From Basidiobolus heterosporus B8920 (Eukaryota; Basidiobolomycota; Basidiobolomycetes; Basidiobolales; Basidiobolaceae): a stretch of DNA of 14,870 bases. Below are positions 1-9,339 of the stretch, piece after piece. Made by a program: the position numbers and the translations under genes. The stretch covers positions 1 to 14,870 of the forward strand of contig JNET01028195.1 in NCBI GenBank assembly GCA_000697455.1. The letters run 5' to 3'. Below the pieces are notes generated by a model. The model did no database searches, had not been told where the DNA came from, and saw only the letters and a program-made list of their open reading frames with translations. How positions within the stretch are numbered: position 1 is the stretch's first letter; every line of letters starts with the position of its first letter.

Positions 1-1236
1 CCTTCCACAATTAGCTGGTCCAAAGACTCAAGAATACTATACGTCATTGCTGAGGAGGAAGGGAAGGCGAAATCATTCTCAATCAATATTCGTAATAACA
101 ACCTTTTGCCACTATCACAAGACCATTATGCTTGGGGATTGACTCCCTTTCGAGGATATTACGGTCATTTGCTCATGATGATGAACTCATTCACATATCC
201 AACCGAGGTGTTTACCATTTCACCCAGAAGTGGGAGACTTGCCCAACATACAGATTTCCATAAAGAAAAGCTTCAGGATGTGTTTATGTCCAAGCCAGAG
301 GAGTTCTGGTTTAAAGGGAGCTATGGCGACAATGTGCATGGTTTTATCTTCAAGCCGATCGATTTCGACCCAGCAAAAAAATACCCGCTCGCATTTTTAA
401 TCCATGGCGGACCCCAGGGTGCATGGACAGATGGGTTCAACTTTCTCTGGAACCCGCAGATTTATGCTTCTGCAGGATACGTCGTCGTTGCTATCAATCC
501 TCGGGGCTCTACTGGATATGGACAGAAGTTCACTGATCAGATCAATAAGAACTGGGGTGGAGCTCCTTATCGCGACTTAATGATGGGACTTGACTATGTT
601 CTTGATGAATACGATTTCATTGACGACTCACGCATGTGTGCTTTAGGGGCTAGCTACGGTGGGTACATGATCAACTGGCTGAATGGACATACTAAGCGGT
701 TCAATTGCTTTGTGAACCATGATGGCGTTTTTGACACCGTTGATCTTTATTACACTACGGAGGAGCTGTATTTTCCCGAGTTTGATTTCGGTGGCACCCC
801 ATGGGATCCTAAGGCAAAACGGGTTTATCAGCATTGGTCACCTGCGAAATATGTTTCCAAATGGACCACACCCACATTGATCATACACGGTGGCAAAGAC
901 TACAGAATTGTGGATGGTGCTGGCTTATCTACCTTCACGGCGCTTCAGCGACAAGGAGTCCCATCTCGGCTTGTGTACTTCCCTGACGAGAACCACTGGA
1001 CTCTCAAACCAGGGAATTCTATTCGCTGGCACCACGAAGTGCTAGGTTGGTTGAACAAGTACACATCGAAGAATGACAACAAAGAAGTTTCACCCAAGTT
1101 CCAATCGCAAGAGGAGAGTTTCCAGGGTTGGAATATCTTTCAAGAAGACCAAGTAAATACACAAACATCGTTAATGAATTCCACGAATGAAGATACAAGT
1201 GATTGGGAAGAAGGCATGCCACTTTGGATGATGTAA
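1..1236 (+). CDS. DPP5: Dipeptidyl-peptidase V (S9 prolyl oligopeptidase family), C-terminal part
   Basis: This is a serine peptidase that removes dipeptides from peptide N-termini; fungal DPP5 enzymes are usually secreted. The frame is open from the first base of the window, so the gene starts to the left and only its last 411 codons are here. The visible part covers the end of the propeller domain and the whole alpha/beta-hydrolase domain. The HGGPQGAW oxyanion-region motif is followed by the nucleophile motif GASYGGY (Ser codon 652-654). The catalytic Asp lies in HGGKDYR (898-900) and the catalytic His in DENHW (994-996), so the triad is complete. Family members are about 700 residues, so roughly 300 residues are missing. 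After the catalytic domain comes an unusual Q/E-rich tail of about 60 residues ending in PLWMM. No intron is seen in this part. The signal peptide cannot be checked here. Confidence 0.95.
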   Translation, partial: PSTISWSKDSRILYVIAEEEGKAKSFSINIRNNNLLPLSQDHYAWGLTPFRGYYGHLLMMMNSFTYPTEVFTISPRSGRLAQHTDFHKEKLQDVFMSKPEEFWFKGSYGDNVHGFIFKPIDFDPAKKYPLAFLIHGGPQGAWTDGFNFLWNPQIYASAGYVVVAINPRGSTGYGQKFTDQINKNWGGAPYRDLMMGLDYVLDEYDFIDDSRMCALGASYGGYMINWLNGHTKRFNCFVNHDGVFDTVDLYYTTEELYFPEFDFGGTPWDPKAKRVYQHWSPAKYVSKWTTPTLIIHGGKDYRIVDGAGLSTFTALQRQGVPSRLVYFPDENHWTLKPGNSIRWHHEVLGWLNKYTSKNDNKEVSPKFQSQEESFQGWNIFQEDQVNTQTSLMNSTNEDTSDWEEGMPLWMM

Positions 1237-1371
1237 TTGCTCTTTCTGGAACAAATCAACTTTTCTACCCCGATGCTATTCCCAAGCTTGTCAGGCCACT
1301 CAAAAACACTTATAAAATATCTAACCTCAACCCATAATCTCATTACTTAGCGGGTATTTAATTTATCATTG

Positions 1372-1417
1372 GAGATGAGTGGTGCCCATGGATGAGATGA
1401 GTGGTGCCCATGGATGA
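1372..1417. repeat. Two-copy 22-bp direct tandem repeat
   Basis: A 22-bp unit beginning gagatgagtggtgcccatgg occurs at 1372-1393 and again without change at 1394-1415. The following two bases also match, and a degenerate third start (gaatggg) comes next. It lies about 140 nt after the DPP5 stop. It looks like a minisatellite seed; no function is apparent. Confidence 0.85.
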
Positions 1418-1477
1418 ATGGGATTGGATAGGGCTGGGATAGTCATAGTGAATGGACTGCAAATGTTTCGGATGAAC

Positions 1478-1501
1478 ATCTGGCTAAATCCTTCGCCAGA
1501 T
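1478..1501. repeat. Short inverted repeat (7-bp arms)
   Basis: The arms atctggc (1478-1484) and gccagat (1495-1501) flank a 10-nt loop and are preceded by gatgaacat. The same arms and the same preceding 9-mer recur at 7945-8001, so this may be a worn dispersed repeat. The arms are short enough that chance remains possible. Confidence 0.35.
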
Positions 1502-1868
1502 CTTAGATCAATTTAATTAAATCTTGTGCCAGTGATAAGCTTTGCATTCCAATCACATTATCATTCAATGCAGGAAGTGCAGCTTCCGACTGCAGTTAAA
1601 TTGCTGCTTATTTCCCTTCTATCCCCATAATCCTGCATGCTTCTATTTTAGTCCAAGTGTTTGTGGTCTTACATGTCATTATACTTGGTTTTTTCTAGTA
1701 CACTCCAATCACACCCACACCTACACCTACGCCTGTAAACTTATTGATTGAATTCCTGTCCATAGTCTCGCATAATACCTTACTCCCTTAACTTCTTTTT
1801 TTACCTTTGTTTTACTCGAAAGCATACAATAGATTTTCTCTCTTTCTGTATTTACAAGTCTAATTAAC

Positions 1869-4694
1869 ATGGTGCGCTCAGTAACCCATCTGATTTTCAC
1901 CAAACACGCCAAACTGATAGAAAACTGTTACCCCAGACAGACCACTCAGAAAGGTCCCAAGCCTAGCGAAACTTCTTACCTCATATTCTATGCCAGTTCC
2001 AGACCAGTGAAATTACTGAAAGTTGCGCGATATTTGGAGAAGAGGGTTACTCAAGACGCAAATAGAAAAAAGTTTACCGATATTGAAGTGTCTTTAGCGA
2101 TATGGAACGAGCTATTACAAGGTTGTGCCCGAGATGCTAACCTATTTGCTAAAGGCGTTTTGAGTTCCCTTCACACAGTTTTGAAGACAGGGTCCTACGA
2201 AGCCATGGTAGCTGCTGTCCGGACTGTATGTTTCTCATCAAACCTTACTTCGTTTCTTCAGAGAAAGCTGACCATCTCTTCCCTTTTTAGTTTTCATTAT
2301 TTTGCTCGAACTACGACGGCTCTTCTCTGGGTATAGATAACGAACTTGCTTCGTTATTGGAAACCTTATTAATGAAGTTTAGTGACTGGTCCCAGTGCCT
2401 AGACACGTCTATAGAAGTCAACAAAAAGTAATCATCAGTAGCATATACTTTCTTGGTTTTAATTCACTAAATACTCTACTTTCTTGATTAAGGTTACACA
2501 CACTTGGTCTAAAAGCGCTTTTCTGTTTTGTTTCTTCTCTTGCTGGTAAAACCTCGTTTACAAAGAGATACCTTGGCTTTATATTACCATCATTTCTATG
2601 TAATATCGACATCATTAGGCTCGATACAGCATTTCTAAACGCCTCGTATGTTACCTTCATGCCCAATTTACTTTGTCAAATACCGTTTCTCATGATTGAA
2701 TCTAGGGATAAATCTAAATCCAGCCATCACTCGGCACAAAACATAGACTACAAAGACGCATTATATGAGGATCCGAGCGAGCTTGCCTCAGCCTGCCTCA
2801 AAAATATATTGAAACATACTAATGCTGATAACGTTAGTATAATCAGCAAGGATTTGTTTAAGTGAGTTGTTATATGTTCATCACTTGGCGAATTGTTTAT
2901 TCATATAGCCTGTCCACAGATATCTAGATGAAAACCACACCTGGGGTCACCATGAAACCGTGATAGAAATTGTTCGCTACATGCTTGATAATATAGAGGT
3001 TAGTTTCCTAGATTAGACTTCAAATCGACTCAGACTTGTACTAATCATAGTGGTTTGGATATTGAAATAACAGCCGAGATACAGGTTCATGGTGATCAAT
3101 GAGATTATTAAAAGGATCGGTGCAGAACCGCTAACGCCCAAAAAACATACACTCACGAAGCTACTCGTGTCGATTCTGCTAAACCACACGCAAACACCGG
3201 GAATATCGGTTTTGGAGCTTCTTGGTGCTTTGATAAACTATTTCGGCGAGTGTCTGAAGTCCGATGCCACAGTTTCAATATCGAAGGCTGAACTTCAAAC
3301 TATTGAAGGGAATTTAATCAGGGCTATCGGTGCTCTGGCAAAGAATATATATTACGTGGATCAGGTGACTGATATTATGACTTATATTGTTGGGAAAATG
3401 AGAATCCATGAAAAGCGCACAGACATCGACGGGGTTCCATCTTCTCTATTTAGGGTGAAGATGCTTCAATGTTTAACTGCCGTAGTCGACAACAACAAAG
3501 AGACATCCGCATCCAACTCCATCGTTCCACGTATCACTTTCCGAATGGTATCTGTTGTCCTCCCTCTTGTAAATAGTGAATCTCTAGGTAAATTGGAGTT
3601 TATTTGTTTGACAGAATTTGGAAAGATTCTCATTGGTAATCTTAATCCTAGAAATTAGAAAAGCCTGCGGAAGATTTTTGGTAGCATGCTTTGAGAACGA
3701 AAATATCGGCACCAGTCACATTCCCAATCGTAAACTTACCATCAACAGCCGTCTTGTACGCCGTAACTCTAACCCAGATATGAAGTTTCGAAATTCAGTT
3801 CACAAGGCGCTTGTAGACTGTGTGACAGCGAAATCGGTCTTACCGGTGGATTTCGCCATAGTGTTCTCTATATTCAACCGGATGTTGCAGCGCTACGTAT
3901 TCGACGAGTTGATTCTAACCATTCCTGCGATGTTCAAGCTCCAAAAATTCAACGAGACCAACACGGATGCCAACTTTGCCACCCGCATGTTGATTGACCA
4001 ACTAGTGAATATTTACATCTTGCAGCTTGGAACCCAACTAGACATTACTGAAATTACTGATCAAGTTGAGTACGTCATCGAAGCTCGGAAAGCAGCCGAT
4101 CAATGGTGCTATTTGTTTGGTCATGATGGAGCAGAGAACTTAACCAACCTCGACGACAAATCTTCGGATGACCTCAACGTTAACAAGCTCAAATCTTCCG
4201 ACTACCGGCCGATCCCCCTATCCTTCCAAGAGATCCTGCAAGCTCTTAACCGTCGAGTAGAGTTAAAAAAACGGTTCACAGAGCTAGAAAAGCAATTGAC
4301 CACCGATAACTCAATTCTTATTATTGAAGATTCGAAGAAACTTATAAGCCGGACAATCACTTCAACCTCTAGAGTGATGCATGGTCTAATCCCCAAATTC
4401 ACGTTCCCTACCTTACATAGAGCAGAATACAAACCCAATGGAGCATGTAAACCCGTGAAATTCGAAACTCTCAAGGAGGCCCTAAGACTCTCGTGGGATT
4501 CTGGGAATGAACACGAAATCGACCTATCAGTAAAACGGTCACCTTCTCAAACCACCAACTCTAGGAAATCGCAGAAAAGCTCGCGTTCAGATATGTCTCT
4601 CTTGCTGAAGACTATCTCAACCGGATCTTCATCAGGATCGTCGTCTCTGGTGAACACTCCACGACTATCCTTATCATCCTACACTCAAGCTTGA
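1869..4694 (+). CDS. EFR3: Efr3-like plasma-membrane scaffold of the PI4-kinase complex
   Basis: Efr3 anchors the PI4-kinase Stt4 and its partner Ypp1 at the inner face of the plasma membrane for PI4P synthesis. My exon model is 1869-2225, 2291-2427, 2493-2861, 2920-2998, 3074-3587 and 3652-4694. It gives 832 residues in one frame; yeast Efr3 is about 780. All introns are GT...AG and 58-75 nt long. The N-terminus resembles yeast Efr3 closely: a KHxKLIxxCYP start, then PKPSETSYLIFYASSR and KLxKVxxYLxKR. The middle is helical and ARM-like. The last 80 residues or so are rich in Ser and Arg (for example STGSSSGSSSLVN), suiting phosphorylation control as reported for yeast, which is inferred here. 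The sixth exon must start at 3652: an earlier AG at 3614 keeps the old frame and meets a stop at 3656-3658. The start at 1869 is the first ATG of the conserved N-terminus. Confidence 0.93.
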
Positions 4695-5002
4695 ATTGCC
4701 CAGCTCGTTTACCTAACGTTTAGATATCCCTGTCTATTGGTTGACCCAAGACTGCACCTTCATTGTAATGTATACTATTCTCCACTGCACTGAACTGTTA
4801 ATAAAACCAAATCCAAACCATGACAAGTAATTGATTTTCTATATTTATTTCTTGCGAGTTGGTCAATCCAAGACGTTTGCGACTCCCTGGGTAACTGCTC
4901 GCATCATTAAGGTAAATACTGAAGAGAACTCTGAATATATAAAAAGGTCTAGCTTATAAAATGCGAACTTGTCTCGACTGTGCTCTTGATTCCTCGCTTC
5001 AT
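4695..5002. other. Convergent 3' spacer between EFR3 and IMP3
   Basis: The genes end towards each other here and no further gene is seen. AATAAA at 4800-4805 on the plus strand is a likely poly(A) signal for EFR3, about 105 nt past its stop. On the minus strand AATAAA at 4844-4849 lies about 155 nt past the IMP3 stop. The two signals are some 40 nt apart, so the transcripts may end very close together or overlap slightly. Confidence 0.6.
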
Positions 5003-5705
5003 TTACAATAAATCATAATCATCCAACTTGTCGTTATACTTGAGAATCTTACGCTTGATCTTGGATGTATCTACCCATGTGATGAAATCTTCTAGATTAC
5101 GGGTGACCAGATAAGCTGGGTCAGTCACGGTTTCGGGTCCAACTCGGATATGGCCCTGTTCAACGAATGTGACAGCCTCCTTAACAGTCTCAGCCATCTT
5201 CAATCGGCACATGATGATCGGGAGTCTACGTCTATGGGAAGATCGGTTGATAAGTAAACTTTCCCAGCGAGAAAGAGGGCACAAATAAAAAAGTCCAAAC
5301 CTGCAGAAAGAAGAAACGGTGATCTTATCACATTGAGAAAAGGTTTTTTGGGTGGTTATCAGGCCCATATTGTATAATTTTTCCAATAAAGCCTCTTCCT
5401 TTTGACTACGGAAGGGATCTCTAGGATCTAATAGAGAAACTCGGTTGGCCAACTTTTTGATTTGTCCACATAACTTATTGTATCTGGATAAAGTAGGAAA
5501 TACTTGCTCAGCTATCGTGGATAAAACATTGGGTAGGAAGAGAATTTGGATAGAGGAGTACAACATACTTGACATAGTCTTCACGTTTTTGTAAATGATA
5601 ACGACGCATGACGTGAATCTCGTTGGCATTGTCGACCGACTTCCATTGCATAAAGTCCACCTTACGCAGCAGTTTCTTCTCATGATGTTTTAGTTGACGA
5701 ACCAT
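5003..5705 (-). CDS. IMP3: U3 small nucleolar ribonucleoprotein Imp3
   Basis: Imp3 is a nucleolar protein of the Mpp10-Imp3-Imp4 group. It helps the U3 snoRNA pair with pre-rRNA during early 18S processing. Reading the minus strand, exons are 5705-5569, 5483-5301 and 5231-5003. They give 182 residues, against 183 in yeast and 184 in man. The start [18 protein letters not shown] is the strongly conserved family N-terminus, which fixes the ATG. The S4-type RNA-binding region begins about residue 106 (FCRRRLP) and includes [19 protein letters not shown], followed by the family ending [14 protein letters not shown] and an acidic tail DDYDLL. The introns are 85 and 69 nt; both remove stretches that would otherwise read as unrelated sequence. 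It is divergent from the OPA3-family gene, with 400 nt between the starts. Confidence 0.97.
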
Positions 5706-6105
5706 ATTGAAGTGAGCTAGCTTTACAAGAACAAAGAAGAACTCAACCGGTTTCCACCTGAAGTCTACTAAGAATCAGCCCAAAGTTTCCTTCTTTTTCA
5801 GTGATTCTACTAGTCATTGAGTAGGAAAGTTTTTTTTTTCCAATTGGGTTTTTTAGTTTTGATTTTTCTTGGAATATTGATTAGTTAAACATTCAAGTAA
5901 ATATCGAGTTTGAGAATGTCGGGAATTTGGGGGAATTTGCCAGGATAGACGAGAGATTAATTGACTTGTATAACCCAACCAATCTAGGTAATTAAAATTC
6001 TTTCCCAAGTGGGTTGTCTCGAAACTCCTTTCCACCGGCGAGAGGTCAAGGTTCGTAAGAGCAGTACACCCAGTGGGATTCCTAGCTTATCTGAGGAAAT
6101 AAAAG
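5706..6105. promoter_or_regulatory. Shared divergent promoter region of IMP3 and OPA3
   Basis: The two start codons are 400 nt apart and point away from each other. A palindromic CCAATTGG at 5840-5847 carries a CCAAT box on each strand, about 138 nt before the IMP3 ATG. Another CCAAT (5979-5983) lies about 125 nt before the OPA3 ATG. T-runs at 5831-5839 and 5850-5869 may keep the region open. No clear TATA box is visible. Factor binding is inferred only from the motif and its place. Confidence 0.45.
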
Positions 6106-6932
6106 ATGGATACAGTCAAGATATTGTCTTTGTTAATTCGAACGATAGCCAAACCAGGTAAGTGACCTGGTAGTTACTATAGTCTTAATACAAAAATGTA
6201 TTCAGACACGCTCTTAAAACCGCTGAAATTCGTGCTATTTAGTGGCGAATAGCATCAAAAACAGAACAAAATCCAACCCCAACTTTCGTTCCATGTGTAT
6301 CTCGGTAGCCCAGGTACTTTCCTTTCCTCCTCTTCTCCTTAAAGTCTACCAAAGCGAAACCAGCCTTTGTTACAGAGTTACTAAGGGATTTTCTTCAGTT
6401 AACACACAAGGCAGAGATGAACTTGAAAATGAAATTTCTTGGCTACAATAAGGAGAAAATTCGACCACTTAACGATGCAAAGTAAGTGAAGTTTACAATA
6501 TGTATAGGAGAGTACCGCTTCTTAACTTGTATTTTACTCACCCCTGTTAAAAGGGCCATTGAAGCAGGAGCCAATTTTCTTGGTGAGTCCATCATTTTCA
6601 CAATCGCCGGGTCGTTGATAGTTTTTGAAACCTTAAGGTAGTTCCTCGCTTTACTGACTCGAACACGATGAAAACTTCATAAACCATGGGTTTTTTTGGA
6701 CAGAACTCGTCGAAACAAAGCGAACGAGCGAAACGAAATGAGTGACAATATCACTATGCTGTTATCAGACCGTATGAGACTGGAGAATTTGGTCGTACAA
6801 CAACAAGAGACCATGAATGAGTTACGTGAAGAGGTGTCCGAGCTAAAAAGCCATCATGAAGCGGTCACCAAGATGTTGGATGAAATACTGACAGTATCCA
6901 TGAGAGATTTTATGAAACGGAGTCAATTTTGA
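6106..6932 (+). CDS. OPA3: OPA3-family mitochondrial membrane protein
   Basis: OPA3-family proteins act at mitochondrial membranes and affect mitochondrial shape; loss of the human gene causes optic atrophy with 3-methylglutaconic aciduria. Five short exons are needed: 6106-6157, 6243-6313, 6399-6481, 6554-6637 and 6704-6932, giving 172 residues in frame (human 179). The order of family motifs is intact: LxRTIAKPVANSIK at the N-terminus, then HKAEMNLKMKFLGYN, IRPLNDAKAIEAGANFLGE, and a hydrophobic span (about residues 76-94, SIIFTIAGSLIVFETLR). A charged coiled-coil tail (about 105-165) follows. Introns are 85, 85, 72 and 66 nt with clean donors (gtaagt, gtaagtg) and ctaag/ctgac-type branch sites. 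Because every exon but the last is under 90 nt, simple ORF calling would miss the gene. Molecular activity of the family is still unsettled. Confidence 0.93.
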
Positions 6933-7247
6933 TATTCAATCTCTCATTTTCCCTTTTTTTAGACTACTTTGGACCCACTCCATCAATCACATTTGCACAC
7001 CCACTCCACTTTCTGAGCCTCTCCAAACTAAGTTATCTCCTTCACATATGCATACGAACCATGAGTATAGAGGTTGATAACCGATACCAAAAAGCGGTGT
7101 AACTAATACAAATCCATCCAGAAACATCTATATTCGATTGGCAGTTGTTTTCATGTCCATGGACCACAGCACCTTCATAGTTGATGAGAGTCCCGGTGAT
7201 GTTTGTGCCAAAGTAAAGTCTAAAAGCACTCGTTCCGAACATTTTTT
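6933..7247. other. Spacer downstream of OPA3
   Basis: No gene is supported here. A minus-strand frame at 7042-7263 and a plus-strand frame at 7138-7386 overlap each other and match nothing I know. If the small minus-strand gene at 7248-7714 is real, this is a convergent 3' spacer. No consensus poly(A) signal is seen soon after the OPA3 stop; an AATAAA lies only at 7285-7290. Confidence 0.4.
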
Positions 7248-7714
7248 TTATGGGGTTAGACATGAGCTTGTACGTCTCTTGGCCAATAAATCATTCAACG
7301 TATTAATATTTTGTATACCACCCAATTTATCGAATCCTTTCATAAATTCCCCAATTGAATTTCTTCCTGCTAATTATTTAGCCTAGAGAAATTGAGGCTC
7401 AGGTAGAGGTAGACGCCGAAGCAGAAGGAAAGATACATGAAATATGTACTCGTCATGACTAAGACAAATCTGCTAGAAAAGCTAACTAGGAAGAAGAACT
7501 CGAGCGTTAACATTGATCGAGTACCTGTACACACGTCCATACCTAGGTAAGAAGGAGTGCTAATGACTGGCTTATGTGATTTATGCGTAATGCCATTATA
7601 TTTATCGGGTACTTCAAGGTGCAGGCAACAATGTAAATCCTCCTAAGCCTAACCTGTGGATGGACTTGTGTTTCTAGAATGTTTTTGTTTTCGTGTCATC
7701 AAAGAACTGTCCAT
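7248..7714 (-). CDS. Possible small three-exon gene, unrecognised
   Basis: Reading the minus strand, an ATG at 7714, preceded in frame by a stop, opens a basic Ser/Thr-rich start (MDSSLMTRKQKHSRNTSPST). A tentative model uses exons 7714-7654, 7611-7543 and 7369-7248 and gives 83 residues. The phases agree at both junctions (one base, then two). Exon 2 reads HKPVISTPSYL; exon 3 reads IGEFMKGFDKLGGIQNIN and ends KRRTSS followed by five residues. Weak points: the first intron would be only 42 nt and the second 173 nt, so a further small exon may be hidden in it or the boundaries may differ. I do not recognise the family. The layout fits: it would converge with OPA3 and diverge from the PAS gene with 500 nt of promoter. 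It could also be chance. Confidence 0.33.
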
Positions 7715-7726
7715 TATTTATGGACA
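7708..7726. repeat. Perfect 7-bp hairpin
   Basis: The arms tgtccat (7708-7714) and atggaca (7720-7726) flank a 5-nt loop. One arm contains the proposed ATG of the small minus-strand gene, so in its mRNA the hairpin would sit at the start codon. Chance is possible for arms of this length. Confidence 0.4.
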
Positions 7727-8214
7727 AATTCAGCTGTTAGGTCAGACGAAACAATTGGCTCTAGAACCGGGCCAGAAACAAAAGTCTGGAAGAGTGGGTT
7801 GACTTATCTTGGTGAATCAATAGCCACTTGATGGCCCACAGCCAATCGCAAGGATCCTGACAAGATCTCAAATCTCGATCTATTGGAGTACTAGTCAGGC
7901 ATAGTCAATATATTTAGATTTCCTAGATACATGCATCCGTTTTAGATGAACATGTGCTATCAGATCTGGCTATCTTCTATAAAGATCAACGATGGCCAGA
8001 TGGAATCTCATGGCTACTTGGCCCTTAATTAGGTAATACCAGTTTGAATCGAGGATATCTGCTACAGCGAGCTATTATTTAAGGCTCCGGCCCCAAAACT
8101 TTTGTGAGCTCTTATTCACTTCATTCCTTCCTTCCTTGACCATCACTATAGGAGCTCCAGTATATTCTTTGATTTTCTATTATAATATCAATAATACATC
8201 ACTTGTGAAGCCAT
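7715..8214. promoter_or_regulatory. Upstream region of the PAS gene
   Basis: No protein is supported in this stretch. It should hold the PAS-gene promoter and perhaps that of the small minus-strand gene. Visible elements are a CCAAT motif near 7840 (agccaatcg) and an inverted repeat with arms atctggc (7964-7970) and gccagat (7995-8001). A TATTTAA (8076-8082) lies about 130 nt before the PAS ATG, followed by a C/T-rich stretch near 8117-8140 that would suit a transcription start zone. These assignments are motif-based and weak. Confidence 0.35.
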
Positions 8215-9164
8215 ATGGCGAAATCCTCATTCATTTCCATCTCAAATTCCACCAACACTGAAATGATATATTTATCTCGGAGTTTTGAGGATGTGTTGGG
8301 GTTCTCTAGAAGAAACTGGGTAGGCAGGGCTCCCATAGATTTATTTCACCCAAAGGACCGTGAAGGTGTTTCCGTGGTGATGGAAACTTGCATCAAGCTT
8401 CAAAAATTGGCTACTTTGATATACACTCGAATCATCTCAGCAACTGGCTATCAGATACTGGAAGTCTGCGTGAATTATTGTTGTGATATTCTAGTCTGTT
8501 CAAATCGTTTACTTCAAGAGAAAGATTTACCTGGGATATTTGGTATGTTACATCACATTTCTTGTTCTTCCCTATGGTTTTGCCATTTCTTTATTGAGCC
8601 ATCTATAAATTTGTATCCAACCAAGCAAGAACGTCTCTTTCTGACAATATCATAACCGTTACCGACAATCACAACATCAATGTGCTGGTAAGAGGGTATA
8701 ATGGTTTCATCCGAGGTGGAGTTACTCACTTCCTTTCTCTCCCACAAAAGGGCAGCCCTGAAGTATTCCACACAAAGGTAAAATTAGGCCAGGTTTTATC
8801 ACAAACTGATACCGGTCCAATTAGCTTAGAACCTGAAGAGCGTATATGCATGGTACTCGACCACTTGAAATCTTTTCAGATCAAATATTGCTCAAACCTC
8901 GCTGTCTCTATATTCGGATCCTCCTCCAAAGAATTGGAACGTACGTCCTTATTGAATTATATTGATTATGATGATTTATACGACGTTCAGGAGGAACTTA
9001 ACGAAGTGATAAAGGAAGAGGCGGTTAGTAACCGGATAGACTTTGCCTTCGTCTCACTGTCTGGCCACAAAACCGAACTTCAAGCAATTGTCAGCTACAC
9101 AGATGATGGGCTCATTCTAATAGCAAAGCGTAATCCAGAAGAAGTACACACCAGTCATATATGA
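8215..9164 (+). CDS. Two-PAS-domain protein (PAS-only sensor type)
   Basis: PAS domains bind small ligands or partners in light, redox or clock signalling. The first PAS begins almost at the N-terminus (FISISNS...MIYLSRSFEDVLGFSRRNWVGRAPIDLFHPKD). The second follows ISLEPEERICMVLDHL (SNLAVSIFGSSSKELERTSLLNYIDYDDL). The architecture resembles short PAS proteins I know from Mortierella-like fungi. It has no GATA zinc finger, kinase or helix-loop-helix, and no GxNCRFLQ flavin motif of true LOV domains, so direct blue-light sensing is unlikely. The preferred model is exons 8215-8542, 8626-8687 and 8751-9164 (267 residues). The first acceptor could instead be 8598, giving 276 residues. The stretch 8688-8750 looks like an intron but is 63 nt and open, so its retention still gives a full protein. 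Exact function unknown. Confidence 0.8.
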
Positions 9165-9339
9165 TATTCTAATTTGTTAAGTAAAATTACCATCAAAATA
9201 GACTTTTGTATTTGCTAACAAAAGATGAATGAAGCGAAACTGGTCCCAGAAAACGTTTGAAGAGTCAACACTAGAATCTCGGGCACATACGCTTGGTTTT
9301 CTTACGACCTTATTCTCTGGCAGCACCAAACGGTTTGGA

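Larger units (their letters stand above)
1237..1868. other. Intergenic region between DPP5 and EFR3
   Basis: I see no convincing gene here. It must hold the DPP5 3' end (an AT-rich cttataaaatat stretch near 1310 is the best candidate, with no consensus AATAAA) and the EFR3 promoter and leader. It also holds a 22-bp direct repeat (1372-1417), a small hairpin (1478-1501), a CACC/CACCTA-rich stretch near 1710-1735 and a T/C-rich tract at 1790-1850 just upstream of the EFR3 start. Short open frames on both strands have no recognisable protein character. Confidence 0.6.

Noticed and set aside
1542-1751. Plus-strand frame of 69 codons before EFR3
   Set aside because: It is His/Thr/Tyr-rich from CACC-type repeats and shows no family resemblance.
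3588-3658. Continuation of the EFR3 fifth exon to the stop at 3656-3658
   Set aside because: It would cut the protein in half, while a 64-nt GT...AG intron (3588-3651) joins in phase to a long frame that continues the Efr3 sequence.
4860-5000. Possible tRNA or second promoter near the tatataaaaagg at about 4935
   Set aside because: No cloverleaf or A/B box could be found, and the stretch lies in the 3' region of IMP3 with no gene following on the plus strand.
5232-5300. In-frame reading through the IMP3 second intron
   Set aside because: The 69-nt stretch has no stop, but it interrupts the invariant FCRRRLP motif and has good splice sites, so it is an intron rather than an insertion.
7042-7263. 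Minus-strand frame of 73 codons
   Set aside because: It matches nothing, starts within the end of the proposed small gene in another frame, and lacks splice or promoter support.
7138-7386. Plus-strand frame of 82 codons after OPA3
   Set aside because: It has no recognisable protein character and lies opposite the better-supported minus-strand exon at 7248-7369.
7437-7646. Plus-strand two-exon mini-gene starting MKYVLVM (43 residues)
   Set aside because: The splice sites look good and the start resembles CTP synthase, but the likeness stops after six residues. It overlaps the minus-strand candidate, and only seven residues follow the junction.
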